From positions 6,231,501-6,295,500 of the forward strand of contig LR746269.1 in NCBI GenBank assembly GCA_902729315.2: 64,000 bases of DNA. The letters are read 5' to 3'. The DNA comes from Spirodela intermedia. Lineage: Eukaryota; Streptophyta; Magnoliopsida; Alismatales; Araceae. This document shows, piece by piece, positions 52,462 to 64,000 of the stretch (positions within the stretch are counted from its first letter, which is position 1; the number at the start of each line of letters is the position of its first letter). The translations under genes were made by a program, and so were the position numbers. Under the pieces are notes generated by a model. The model ran no database searches, had not been told where the DNA came from, and saw only the letters and a program-made list of their open reading frames with translations.

Positions 52462-53585
52462 TCAAATCCGGAACCGATCGAGGCCGACCTTGAAGCCGAC
52501 AGCTTGAATATCTTCCTGCACCTTCGCTTTGAAGTCTCTGTAAGTGAATTCTCTGTATCTGGAGCTCCGAATGGGGCGATCTTCAGGGGGAAAGGCGAAG
52601 AAGCAGATGGAGATCCTCTCCTCGCCATTGCTGGCCTGCACCCTGTGCTTCACGCTCTTGAACTGGTCATCGCTAATGGCCTGTAGATTCGGAATTAGGG
52701 TTTCTCTCCCCTCCCCCTCCAACAAAATCGGACTGAACTGGTTCGATAATTCTACCTGCATCATGTCCCCGAGGTTGACGAGGAGCGAGCCGGGGAGGGG
52801 ATCGACGGCGAGCCAAGCTCCGCCATGGAGAATCTGGAGCCCCCCCACATCGCCGTCGCTCACCAGAGTGAGGAGGGAGCTGTCGGTGTGGGCGTCCATG
52901 CCGAGGTGGCCGCCGGCGAGAGGGGAGAAGGGGTAACGGTGGAGCCGGAGAAGCTTGCCGGCGCCTGAGAAGGAGGAGGCCCTCCGTTCTCCGGCGAGGC
53001 CCAGATCCTCCGCCAGGGTTTCGAACAGCTCCCTCGCTACAGCCGATGACTGCGCCCCGAATTCCTCCGCCAAGCCCCTATTTGGGAGATCAGAGGAAGA
53101 AGTAGAAGATGACGATGAGAGTAGGGTGCTCTAGAAAATCGAAACGGAAGTTTTCTTTACCTGAAGTAGGAAGAGTCGGCGCCGGCGGCGGAAGTGGGGG
53201 GAAGCTCGCCGCCGAGGGGGATGTTGAGGCCCTCGACCCAGTTGACTCCCCGGAGGGGGAGGCTGGCCGCGGGGGTTCCAAAGAAGTAGGTGACAGGGTC
53301 GCCGGCGAATCTGGTCTGCTTGAGCTCGAAGGGGAGGGAGATGAGCCGCTTGGCCTCGTCGTGGAGGCGGCGGGAGAGGGAAGGGGGGATCCCATGGTTG
53401 ACCAACCGGAAGATCCCCCATTCCCTGCAGATCTCCCCGAGCGCCGCCGGCCGCAGGTCCTGGAAGTCCACCACCGGGAGGTCAACGGAAGGGAGGATGG
53501 CGCCGCCGCCGCCGTGGGCGGCGGAGCTGTGGCCTCCGATGTGGCGGAACACTGGTGGGTAGGAAGAATACTCCTCTTCCTCCAT
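52462..53585 (-). CDS. 2-oxoglutarate/Fe(II)-dependent dioxygenase, gibberellin-oxidase-like
   Basis: Three exons: 53585-53161, 53077-52756, 52680-52462, encoding 321 aa. The N-terminal DIOX_N part contains LPVVDFQDLRPAALGEIC and WGIFRLVNHGIP. The 2OG-FeII_Oxy core has the iron ligands H205-T-D207 (MDAHTDSSLLTL) and H261 (SVKHRV). The 2-oxoglutarate-binding R-x-S is R271-I-S273. The C-terminal block FTYRDFKAKVQEDIQAVGFK resembles gibberellin 2-/20-oxidase-like members of the plant DOXC class. The substrate cannot be told from sequence; many relatives are automatically named gibberellin 2-beta-dioxygenase. The start ATG (MEEEEYSSYPP) is 795 bases from the divergent TBL start. A CT tract at 53609-53626 probably lies in its 5' leader. 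The PSY gene lies downstream on the same strand. Confidence 0.88.
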
Positions 53586-54348
53586 CGCGTTGCCGTTTGA
53601 GTGAACTTGCTCTCTCTCTCTCTCTCAACTCTGCTCTCCCACTCTCTCTCCTCTTACTTCCACGGCGGCGGCGGCGGCGATGGAGGTCACGGGTTTCCCC
53701 ACCTCGCACTGGCGGCAGTACCACCACCTCGTTCACACCTCAGCAACGGGGGATATTTCAGCTAATGTAAATATTAAAGAAAAATCGGCTAGAAGCCAAG
53801 GATATATTTTCCCTTTTTACTTATTTTGGTAAAAAACCATTTTAACACGCTGATTCGTGTCCGAGCTGGAATTAATGGCGTTAATTAGTACTCTATTATG
53901 CTTATTTAATTGCATGTTGAATGACGAAATTGCTGGAGGGAAGATAATACGGGTCAGTAAACCTGTGTAACTAATGACGTGGATTAAATAATCATTTTTG
54001 CCAAAAATGGAGGCGGTGGAACGGGACGGGCCGAGGCATGCCCAGCCCGTGCCCGGAACCTTTACAGCTGATGGTGAACTTACCTCCCTTGGTAAACTCG
54101 CCTTCATTCAATTGCCTTCGTCTCTCTCTCTCTCTCTTTCTCTGAACTCGTCGAGGCTGTTACGGTGACCACCCCTGGCGTGAGATGTCCTTGGACCACT
54201 TGAATGGTTTGTTTGAACAGGAAGCGGAAACTCTTCTCAAGGCGGAGCATTTAGTGCCCAACAGGAAGAGAGAGAAAGATAAAGAGAGAGAGAGAGAGTT
54301 CAAAATGAGAAAAAGGGCACACTGTTTCTTGCCCAGTCTAGCTCCCTC

Positions 54349-54379
<31 letters not shown>

Positions 54380-54380
54380 A
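53586..54380. promoter_or_regulatory. Divergent promoter region between the dioxygenase and TBL genes
   Basis: A 795-base shared upstream region. CT/GA tracts lie close to both starts (53609-53626, and 54120-54140 plus 54343-54380). AT-rich sequence spans 53760-54000. No TATA box or other element could be assigned with confidence, and no additional gene is seen. Confidence 0.5.
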
Positions 54381-55032
54381 ATGGCTCACCGTCGTCCTGC
54401 CTCCAATGGAGGGGCATCTACGAGGCCGTCCGAAGTGGTCTTCATCCTTTCCATTCTCATTCTCTTCCTCCTGCAAGCTGAGAAAGGGGGGCATTGCGCG
54501 GTGATCATTGGTCTGAGGAGGCACCAGAGCGAGGGGGGGCGGCGGCGGCCATGGCTGGAGGGCAACCAGTCGCTGGGCTGCGACATCTTCTCCGGGGGAT
54601 GGATAAAGGACGAGTCCTACCCTCTCTACCAGTCCTCCGCCTGCCCCGCCGTCGACGGCCAGTTCAACTGCCAGCTCTACGGACGACCCGATTCCGACTA
54701 CCAGCGCTACCGCTGGAAGCCCAGCTCCTGCGAGCTCCCCAAGTCCGCCCCCTCCATTCCCATTCCTATTTCCATTTCCTTTCTCTCTCTCTCTCTCCCT
54801 AGAGAATCTCTCTCTATGTTTATATACTGACTGTGAAGGTGGGCGCAGGTTCGAGGGGAGGGAGTTTCTGGGGAGGATGAGGGGGAAGACGGTGATGTTC
54901 GTCGGCGACTCGCTGGGGAGGAACCAGTGGGAGTCGCTGGTCTGCATGCTGTGGGCGGCGGCGGGGCCTCTGTCGCCGCCGCAGCTTCTCCGGGGGGTCC
55001 CTCTCTCCACAGCCAGCTTCCTGGTGCGGCCC

Positions 55033-55074
<42 letters not shown>

Positions 55075-56131
55075 AGACAGGCCATTGAGAGCTGTTGTGG
55101 GCAGGAGTACGGGGTGACGGTGTCCTTCTACCGGGCGCCGTATCTGGTGGACATTGCGGCGGAGCAGGGGAAGAGGATCCTCCGGCTGGACGCCGTCGCC
55201 GGCAACGGCGACGCTTGGAGGGACGCCGACGTCCTCTCCTTCAACACCGGCCACTGGTGGACTCATAATGGCCCCCTTCAGGGGTATACACACTACTCTC
55301 TCTCTCTCTCTCTCTCTAGTTCTCTTACTCCTCTCTCTTACTGGGTGGCGTGGGAATGGTGGCGGCGATGCAGATGGGACTACATGGAGGAAGGGGGATC
55401 TTATTACGCCGACATGGATCGGCTCGTGGCGCTGAAGAAGGGAATGAGCACATGGGCTAACTGGGTAGAAGCCAACGTCGACAGAACCAAAACCAGGCTC
55501 TTCTTCCTCTCCGTCTCCCCCACTCATTACAAGTAACCCCCTCTCTCTCTCTCTCTCTCTCCTCATCAACTTGCTTGTTTCCTGGGGCCCACATCCGGAG
55601 GTTATGGCTATGGAAATAGCTAGACTTTATGCGGGGCCAACGAGAAAAACCCCTTTATGGGCCCGAATATTCGGCCCAAAGCAAGTAGTCATCTGGTGGG
55701 CCGTTTCAATTCTAGTGGGCAGTTGAAAACTGTGATAGTGTTTTTTATTTATTTGCTGAAATACTTCCCCCACCTTTTTCTGGTGTTGACCGTGGATAAA
55801 TGGTGGCAGCCCGGCGGAGTGGAGCGACCCGGTGTCGAAGAACTGCTACGGGGAGACGACACCTGTCGGCGGGTGGGCCCATGGTGGGCCCTACCCGGAC
55901 CAGATGAAGGTCATCGAGGGCGTGGTGGGGGCCATGAGGAACCCCCCGTATTTACTGGACATCACCGCGTTGTCGGCGCTGCGCAAGGACGGGCACCCCT
56001 CGGTCTACAGCGGCGATCTCAACCCCGAGCAGCGAGCCAACCCGGATCGATCCGCCGACTGCAGCCACTGGTGCCTGCCGGGCCTGCCTGACACCTGGAA
56101 CCAGCTGCTCTACACGGCCCTCTTCTTCTGA
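54381..56131 (+). CDS. TRICHOME BIREFRINGENCE-LIKE (TBL/DUF231) polysaccharide O-acetyltransferase
   Basis: Five exons: 54381-54742, 54849-55023, 55105-55283, 55374-55532, 55810-56131, encoding 398 aa with consistent phases. TBL proteins are Golgi type II membrane enzymes that O-acetylate wall polysaccharides such as xylan or mannan. One N-terminal span (VVFILSILILFLLQA, about residues 19-33) is followed by the Cys-rich PMR5N domain (GCDIFSGGWI, YPLYQSSACP, RYRWKPSSCELP). The esterase-type GDS motif is at residues 140-142 (MFVGDSLGRNQWESL). The catalytic-type DxxH motif is D375-C-S-H378 near the end. It resembles the TBL36-43 group; the exact subgroup is uncertain. Intron 1 has a poor donor (AA|GTCCGC), chosen because both protein similarity and phase demand it. 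All four introns carry CT tracts. Confidence 0.92.
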
Positions 56132-56202
56132 CCACACCGAGTCTCCTCCTTATGATTGATTGATTACCTCCGATTCGACCCGGACTCGCCCGGTGTGCCG
56201 AG

Positions 56203-57058
56203 TCAGGCATCCACCTCTCGGGGGATGGCAGCCTTGCCCAGGTGGACCAGCTTCATCTCCTCTCTCCATATCTGCGACAGTCAACGCAGTTAGACGGCGG
56301 CGATTATTAGGCGAGGGGTCAATGCAGTTGAGTACTGACTATGTCGCGGAATTCGACTCGAATGTGGGGGACGTTGGACTTGTGGACGTCGTTGCCGTCG
56401 GGTCCCCGCTTGTAGTACATCTTCCCAAGCCAATGCGACTGGCAATTAAATTAAGCGAGAATTAGTCAGAAATTGGTCAACCTTATCGATAAATGGGAGG
56501 ATCCGAGCTATCCGGCCTCGGTCAACGACCCGGGCATGGTGGTGCTTCTGTTTTCATACCTTGTGGGCGTGTGAGAAGCCGGACTGGTAGACTGAGTTCC
56601 GCGCTATCTCGCAGAGGTCACACGAGCTCAGCTTCCACACCTGCAGGCACGACGTAGAAAGGGTGCTTAAAGAGAACTAGAGAGAGAGTGAGAGAGTGAC
56701 AGAGAGAGAGGGGATTACAGAAGCCGCAATGCTGTATTCTTCCACCAGTGGTTCTTTCGTCAAGTGGATCTGCAAAGGGTCGTCGGTTGAGAGAGAAACA
56801 TTGAGGCCACGTTGGAAGAACAGCTGAAAAGGGTTCCGATGATAATCCAGGAACAGGGAGTTGTTACTCAGCGGAGACATCGCCAGACCAATCTGTTCAA
56901 TGTAAGCATCACTTCTGCGACTCAGAACAAGGTAATATTGCGAAAAGAAGGAAATGAAACTTAAAAGGGTCGATCTCCAACAGGATGTCTTGAGCTCAGA
57001 CATTGCCAAGCTTACCTCTATGACAAACCAGCTCAAGCCTGGACCTCTATGAGAGGGA

Positions 57059-57123
<65 letters not shown>

Positions 57124-60100
57124 TGGTGGGTTGAACCAAAATTGGGTAAAGATCAAGCGAGGCGGAGAGCTATTTCTCTTACTAGCATTTATCTAGAGGT
57201 CTATGGCTGGTAAAAACCAGGTCAAGCCGAACTTACAAGCTCCATTGGCACCGTTGACTACAAGGTCAAGAATGGTGGGAGCTAATTTCGAGAGCAGAGA
57301 AAGGAGTCCAGCTTATATACCTGAGCAAGATAATACAGGTACTGCAACACGGGAGATTTCCTTAAATTGATGCCATGGGCGATGTTGTGGGAGGTGAGAA
57401 ATGTTGCAGCGAGGTGGTCGATGTCGCCAGCCTGTAAAATGGATGCAGTTCCTGGAATAGGAGAGCGAGGAAGGACAAGAACTAGAAAAATCCTCACCAA
57501 GGAGGTATAAAGCGACTAACCTCTCCGGAATGTGGACGAAGCTTGATTGTTGTCATGCCTTTTGACTCGCGAAGCTAGCGAAATCAAGAAATAATGGAAT
57601 AATTAGTGCATACTAATTTAATCATAATTGAATAACACAATTATTTCCACAACTTAGCAGAATGATTACTAGTTTTAGTAATTTGGATGCTACTTAGGCC
57701 CAGTAACTGAAAGAAACTCCGTAAGCTAATAGAGCTTGGTAGATTGATACCTTGTTCAATGTGTATAAGTTTGCGTAGCAGTAGTACACATAATATGAGA
57801 ATGCGGGATTAAAAATATTGGTCCACTGAGCTGGTGTGGGCATGTGCTTCGTTGGTCGTCTCTCAGGCTTGCTTTCATCATCCACCAAGTCAAATCCCAC
57901 GACCTGCGACAAGTACCGTAGGCTCATGAAAAATAAAATGCATCCATACTGTTCATATAGATCAGGCTGGTTGATATGATGGTGGACAGACAGTAAAATG
58001 TAATGTGGGCACCTACTCCCCCCCTCCGGAACACCCGAATAAATCCGTTGACCATCCAATGTCGGAAAGAATGAAGAACATCTACATTTATGGGTCAACG
58101 GCAATGCGGCCTTTAATCGGGCAACCAATAATCCAATGTAATATCAGAGATGGTCAACGGTCATGACACATAAGAATTAGATAAAAAATGGCATTACTTG
58201 CATCTAAATATGCAAGAAACAGCCAAACTAGATATACAGGTCCCAAATAAGAGATCACGCAAGAGAGAAGATTTTGTTTAGATCTACTTCCTTCAAAGAC
58301 TATCTCATCATCCATCTGTAAGCTCCATACGAACTGGAAGCATACTCAAGCACGGCCAAATCAACTCCATGCAGAGAAAGAACAGAACCAAGACTAGGCC
58401 TCTGCTAGAAATTTACTGGAACAGTCAATGATGACGAGAGAAAGTGGAAAGAGAAAAAGGAAGACGGCAGCCAGACTCACCTGATTCAAGAAAACGTGCA
58501 GCTGAGGATGCGAGTCTGGATTAACAGTTACCTCAAAAAGAGGGAGGAAAATGTTGTCAAGAATGTTCTGGAATGATGTTACAATACCCATGTCCTTGTA
58601 TATATTGTACAATCGAGGAAACTGGAAAAAAGAAGAAGAAGAAGAAGAAGAAGAAGAAGCAAAGTCAGACTCCAAGCCAATCTGAAAACTGAATAGTTTC
58701 TTATTCATATGACAATTTTCTATAAATAATATAGCAATCTGATTATGAGAACTAAGACAACGACTTTCTAACAAACCTGTGTGCCAAAAATACCTGTATC
58801 AACCAAACTACGTTTTCACTGTATAATTCATTGTTTACAATCCAACTTGCCAGCTGGTCCCACTCACTTTCCTTCCTACCGTAAATGGATATCCTGTACT
58901 CAGCCATCTGCAAAACGATAGTGAAAACAGTAATCAAATACACAGCACATTCATCTCCAAAAGCTTCCACAATCGACCCTACGCTACCTTGAATTCCCAT
59001 GTGCAACGTGTTTCACAGACTGAAGTCTCACGGAGCAAAATGGTTAGGTTACAGAGCCAAATGGAGAACAAATCCCTAGGAAAATGATTATAAAGAATAA
59101 GGGGAGAAAAATGGACGCAATTCACGAGTAAAAGATGACTGCTAGGTCTCTCTACAACCCATTAGAGATCCAAAAATGATCTAATTTATAGATCATTAAA
59201 ACCCAGTAGAAGGTCACATGTATTGCATGTGATTAGAACCCTTGCAGGATCATTTGGAAGGATACCCATGGCTTCCTGTAGTTTAAGTGCACGTCCAAAA
59301 TCAATCAACCGCTAGTCAAGACTTGAGCCAGATCATGTAGAAAGCAGAAACAGATGAACGAACCAGGAACTTTGATCCTTGGTTCGTTGAATCACTGATT
59401 CAGTCTATGTAGATCAGAATCACGGGTCTCCAGACTAGTTACAACGGGGGAAAGCCCGATCTCACCTTAATCTTTTTTTTAAAACAAAATTAGTGCGAAA
59501 TTGGTTGATTTCTGCTGGATTAGCTGACCCCAGACTGGGCTGAATAGTTTATTCTCTGTCAATCGTCTGCTTCCACCGGTGGAGGGAGAAGAAGAAAAAA
59601 GATGGCAGTAACTAGAAAAAAATAGGGAAAGATGGATAAGAACAGAGGAAAGTAACTCCGGCCAGTCTCCTACCACTGCCAACCACTACAGCCTTTTTTG
59701 ATTCTCCTACACCTGTCCACAACCCCTCCCTCTCCAAACCGCGAAAAAGACAAAAAAAAAATAGTAGGCATTAGGACATGGCGGACAACAAAGGGAAACT
59801 TTTTGTAACATGATTCTAACACATTATAATCACACATATCCCTAGTCTTGAAAACTGTTTTCTACCCTTTAATGTTTCTGGACTAATTGCAGTTTCTCCT
59901 GGATCAGGTAATTTGCACCATCCCACTTTAGTGTAATGAAAATAATCAAGTTTAGTTCCAAATGATCATGACTGTATAAAGATATTAATTAGACAATGTG
60001 GTTCATGATGTGGCCATATCTATTTAATAACGAGAACATTCATCAGAAGCAAGTAACCAAGAAATTGACTGAAAACATTGTAGTTCAGGAGCACAAATGT

Positions 60101-63100
60101 TTATAACGCAGACCTGATATTTACTTGCAGCAAGATCAGAGAACACTTCTTTTGTCAGCTCAGCAAGAAAGCGACCTAATGGATGGGATCAAAATGATAT
60201 TATTAAGGGCCAAGGATACTTAAAAACCATATAATTAAACTCGCGCATCCATGGAAAAGGTAAATAGGGAAATCATGATGAATTGGGAAGAACTCAGGCG
60301 TCCGAGATAATGCATCAGAGCTTTCAACTTAGCCAACAGCTTAATAGGTACACTAAAAACTTGACATTCATGGCAAGTCATGCTTTCACAGTCTTGAAAA
60401 TCATACAAACAAGTGCCTTGTCAAATGATAAGAATTCACGGCCACATCTAAACAATCATTTAACCACGATCACATCACTTACGATGCGAACCAAATATCA
60501 CTGAATCTATACCATAGGTGCATCACTTAAGACCAATAAATCTTCAAGGGGAATGAATACACAATTCCTGGCATCATACTCCTCAATCTTTAAGACCAAT
60601 TAATTGTGCAACCCTCAATCTGGCCCTTCTATAGTTTATTGCACAGTGTTTCTCAGCATGTACCTTGAAATATAGTTGAAAACATAGGCTAAAATGACTG
60701 AACATACATGATGAACTGAAATAAGCACAAGTAGGAAATAACAGGAATCCACAAAAGATTTAGACTGCAAAGCGCACATTACCCTGGATAAGGTTATCCT
60801 GCTTAAGAAAGATTTCCCTCAGCCTACTTTGACCGCAAGGGTTATACTTGAGATTGAACTTATCAAAACGATGAAAGGTACTCTTATCCGCATGGACATC
60901 TAACAAGTCAACATTTAGATCGTACCTGTTTTGAGGAAAGAAGAATGACAATTACCAACAGAAACTACCCGTTAAGAATATAAAAAGGAAGTTAATGTTA
61001 CCCAGTCAAATCCAAGCTTTCGAAGACTTCCTTCAATGTTAAATATGTTCCATCTCGAAATATAACAACCTGGGTAAATATCACATGCGTATTATAATTA
61101 TTAATGAATATCTAAAGAAAATGTATAAATATACTATACTCCAACTGCCAAAGGATCAGCCAAATGCAAATTTCAAAAGAGATTTCGGGAAATCCAATGC
61201 AGTGCACTAGAGCCAAACCCAAGAAATTACTTGGACCAAAAAAAAGGATAAACGTCAGCGTCTTTCGTGATTCTACAGAAGGGAATTTCTTATATACGAT
61301 TTTCGATAATCAACATCTTGCATCCACGCTATCTTCAGTCACTTTGGACTTTAAAATGAGGGTCAAAGATTTTGGTCTTCAAGAGGAGAGAAATCTTTAC
61401 TCATTTAAGGTTGGTTCACAATTATCCACTTCATTGCATTCACGCCTTATTCGGTGACTTTGGGCACATTGCGATACCCAACACATGGGCCCACGCCAAC
61501 TCCTTTTCCTTGTATTGTTTGGAGAGGCCAGGTCATTTGAAACAAAGCTGATTTTCAATCTCTGATTGAAAGAGCCCATGGAGATGATCAAATAATTACA
61601 AAGATAATCAGGTCAAGACAAGAAAAATACCTCATCAGGTTCCTTCCTCAGCTTTGATTTTATAAACCTGAGGAGATGCTTCTGATTCATGCATGCAGAA
61701 TGATGAACATGAGTGTCCACCTTTCTGACGTTATAGAAATCACGATGAGGGGCACTTTTCTGAGCAAGAAATTCGGCATCTGCATTAAGCATCAAGTGCA
61801 TATTGAATTTCTGCCAAAAATAAAACTTGATCAGTACAATGGCCTCAGACCATCGATATCACGTATCAACATGATACCACATCATCACCTGCTCGAGAAG
61901 AACCAGTCGCCGATGGCATACTGTTCGGGCATTACCAGCAGCAATTACCCGAAGAATGCGATGTAAATCAGTAAAAAAGGTCGTAGCATCAGCAACAGGG
62001 AAAAGCTTCTCTGATGCTGCAATAACACAGATGAACAGGTGACTCACAGAGAATACCGTAAAAACACCCACTAATCAATAGATAGATGGCTCACAGTTTC
62101 TATTTGCATAAACGTGAACGACTCCATCCTCCATTTGAAAGTGATGCTGAAAAAATATGTTTTTTTAATACATAGGAGTTTCCAAAAACGGAAACAAAAA
62201 ATACCATAACGTTAATGAAGAGATATTAACGGGGAAACAGAAGGAATAATGAAAAAAAGGGAATTGGATGTACTGACATCAGTTTTCTCTTCTGCGACAT
62301 ATGCAAATGGGTTTGCATGAGGCCTTGGAGTGCTGGGGTCTGCAATGACTTCCTTTTGCCACGGAGTCACTTCCTCCTTGAACACATAACTTTCCCTCAA
62401 CTTGAGGCATTCTTGAAGAGACAGAAAAACCTCAGCTTCATCGGCAGATGGTGTTTCTAAACATTACACAAAAAAGATTAAAAAATGTCACTAATATACA
62501 GCAGCACATCTGTCCTCGTCAGTGGGATTCTCTAGGACATTCTTTCTCTTACACATTCTCCTTAGGGCAGAAGGGTTACCAGTTGGAGTAATTTTGAGCG
62601 TTATGAAGGTCTCTTGTTCTGGCTCCTTCCTAAGAATATCAGCCGCTATCGGGTCAGGTTGGACACCGTGCAGGTCACCAGAAACACTATGAGATCGGAT
62701 CATATTAGCCGCTGGTAGTGGCTTTGGTTTTCCGTCAGAATCGATGTGATCCGGTAATGGCTGAAACAAACTATTACAATCAGGCCTCCTTTCACATAGG
62801 AAATAAAGTTAGCGCACTATCACCTTAAGGTGATATAAGATGTGAAGAGCAAAAGGCTTTCAAACATAACAAGAAAACACCAGAAAAATTCACTAACAAC
62901 AAAAAGTTGATGGTTTTCACCATAGGAAGAAAATTAATAAATCAGGATAAATTAAAACTATTCATGAAAAGTAATCGACCTTTAAATCTAAATTGCCGAA
63001 GCAGGTTTTACAATAATAGTAAGTCTAGTTTAATAGCTAAGATATTGTAAAAAGGAGAAAAAAAAAGAGAAGAGAACTATCATCTGATAGTGCCATGTTT

Positions 63101-63940
63101 AAGCCTAAAACGAACCACAGAACTCAAAAGGAATAAAATATGGCTGACTGTAACAAGTAAGAAGAATTAGTAAAATATAGGCACATTAATCTGCTGAAGT
63201 AGGCCGTCCTATTATATAACTATTTTAACTGTAAGGTTCAGATGTGATATGGATGTCTACTAATTAACATTTTGTCCATCTCAGGAAGTGATCAACAATA
63301 ATAAGATTATTATGTCTATCTGTTTATCAATATTTAAAGCATGTCATTCCTCTCTGCAAGATTCTGTATGATTATTAAGAAGAAGAGAAACTCTGCATAA
63401 GATTACGTCCTGAAGGGGAAGAAAAAAAAAGCAACACGTTCAGCCCCGGTTCAACGAACAAACAATCATATATATACACCGAATGATGGATGTCTTCATA
63501 ATTGGTTTTTCACCGCAGTCATTTTATGGGAAAAGGAAACATGCACAAGAAAGCACAAGATCCTCTATCATTAATCTCATAGAGAATCACAGCTGAATCA
63601 CATATTTAATGAAAAATACCGTCTAGTCATTTTGAAAGAAATAAGTGAGTGGAAGGAAACCAGAGGAAAGTCCTCAAAAATCAATATCCGAAAAAGGACA
63701 TCATATAATGCATAGTAGATCAGTGAATGTTGTGGCAATGAATAAAAAGCAGACTTACAGCATTTCCATTGGGATGCAGATATGTATTATCAAGGTTAGA
63801 ATCAGTGGGCAAATTTTCTTCCTCGGTTTCATCAAGGCTCTCCAAGGCACTGGCACATGGAGCAGTGGACTTGGGAGAAGCCGATATGATAGCTGACCCG
63901 GGCCTCTTAATTGAATTCGCAAAGGGAGCTGGTCTGTTGT
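56203..63940 (-). CDS. FAC1: AMP deaminase, FAC1 type (partial, 5' end off the right edge)
   Basis: AMP deaminase converts AMP to IMP plus ammonia; in Arabidopsis FAC1 is essential for early embryo growth. Eighteen exons, N to C: 63940-63759, 62760-62580, 62456-62278, 62146-62095, 62016-61889, 61810-61631, 61069-61002, 60925-60783, 60175-60114, 58907-58794, 58621-58481, 57903-57751, 57574-57521, 57431-57321, 56892-56719, 56640-56560, 56438-56340, 56271-56203. They give about 722 residues with matching phases. Landmarks include [20 protein letters not shown], the zinc-binding HxH in [44 protein letters not shown] and the catalytic [20 protein letters not shown]. The C-terminal end is REVDA. 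The N-terminal membrane anchor known in the family must lie beyond the window. The acceptor at 63940/63941 is the least certain edge. Confidence 0.95.
57050..57121. repeat. (GA)n microsatellite in an AMP deaminase intron
   Basis: About 70 bases of nearly perfect GA dinucleotides inside the intron 56893-57320. On the transcribed strand it is a CT tract. Confidence 0.97.
58627..58659. repeat. (GAA)n trinucleotide run at an AMP deaminase splice acceptor
   Basis: About ten GAA units end just outside the exon 58621-58481. On the coding strand this is (TTC)n directly before the acceptor, so it serves as the polypyrimidine tract of that intron. Confidence 0.9.
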
Positions 63941-64000
63941 CTGATGCACCCAAACAAGCAAAATAAACCAGCACCAAAAAAAAAAACAAACAAAAAACAT

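Noticed and set aside
54378-55569. Minus-strand open frames rich in Arg/Glu across the TBL gene
   Set aside because: Shadows of TBL exons and of its CT-rich introns.

Overview
This is a nuclear window from a flowering plant. Every gene found is a plant-type family member with GT-AG introns: plant symplekin, an Alfin-like PHD protein, a CDPK, a TBL acetyltransferase, a PSY peptide precursor and plant AMP deaminase. Exons are GC-richer than the AT-rich introns and spacers, and CT/GA microsatellites recur near starts of genes and inside introns. I cannot fix the genus. All gene models below were built by reading splice sites and protein similarity by eye; no alignment was run.

Layout from left to right: (1) 1-23963, minus: symplekin/ESP4, 27 coding exons recognised, 3' end beyond the left edge. 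(2) 24985-26997, minus: SCP1/FCP1-type HAD phosphatase, 6 exons, 309 aa. (3) 28632-30963, plus: type II DnaJ/Hsp40, 3 exons, 347 aa. (4) 31718-36269, plus: HRD3A/SEL1L ERAD adaptor, 6 exons, 701 aa. (5) 37054-41070, plus: Alfin-like PHD reader, 5 exons, 244 aa, with a LINE-like relic in its 2.7 kb intron. (6) 41588-46782, minus: CPK13-type calcium-dependent protein kinase, 7 exons, 543 aa. (7) 47.5-51.5 kb: AT-rich gene desert holding a heavily decayed Ty1/copia element and a scrap matching the last exon of the TBL gene. (8) 51566-52110, minus: a two-exon gene for a PSY-type sulfated-peptide precursor with a long Gly/Asp repeat tail; this is the most unusual locus here. (9) 52462-53585, minus: 2-oxoglutarate/Fe(II) dioxygenase, gibberellin-oxidase-like, 3 exons, 321 aa. 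(10) 54381-56131, plus: TBL/DUF231 O-acetyltransferase, 5 exons, 398 aa. (11) 56203-63940, minus: AMP deaminase (FAC1 type), 18 exons in view, 5' end beyond the right edge.

The genes are not an operon or cluster with one role. They are ordinary housekeeping and signalling genes: RNA 3'-end processing, CTD-type phosphatase, chaperone, ER quality control, chromatin reading, Ca2+ signalling, peptide signalling, hormone/specialised oxidation, wall acetylation and purine salvage. The DnaJ and HRD3A genes are adjacent and both touch protein quality control, but adjacency alone does not show a link. The TBL and AMP deaminase genes converge with only 71 bp between stop codons.
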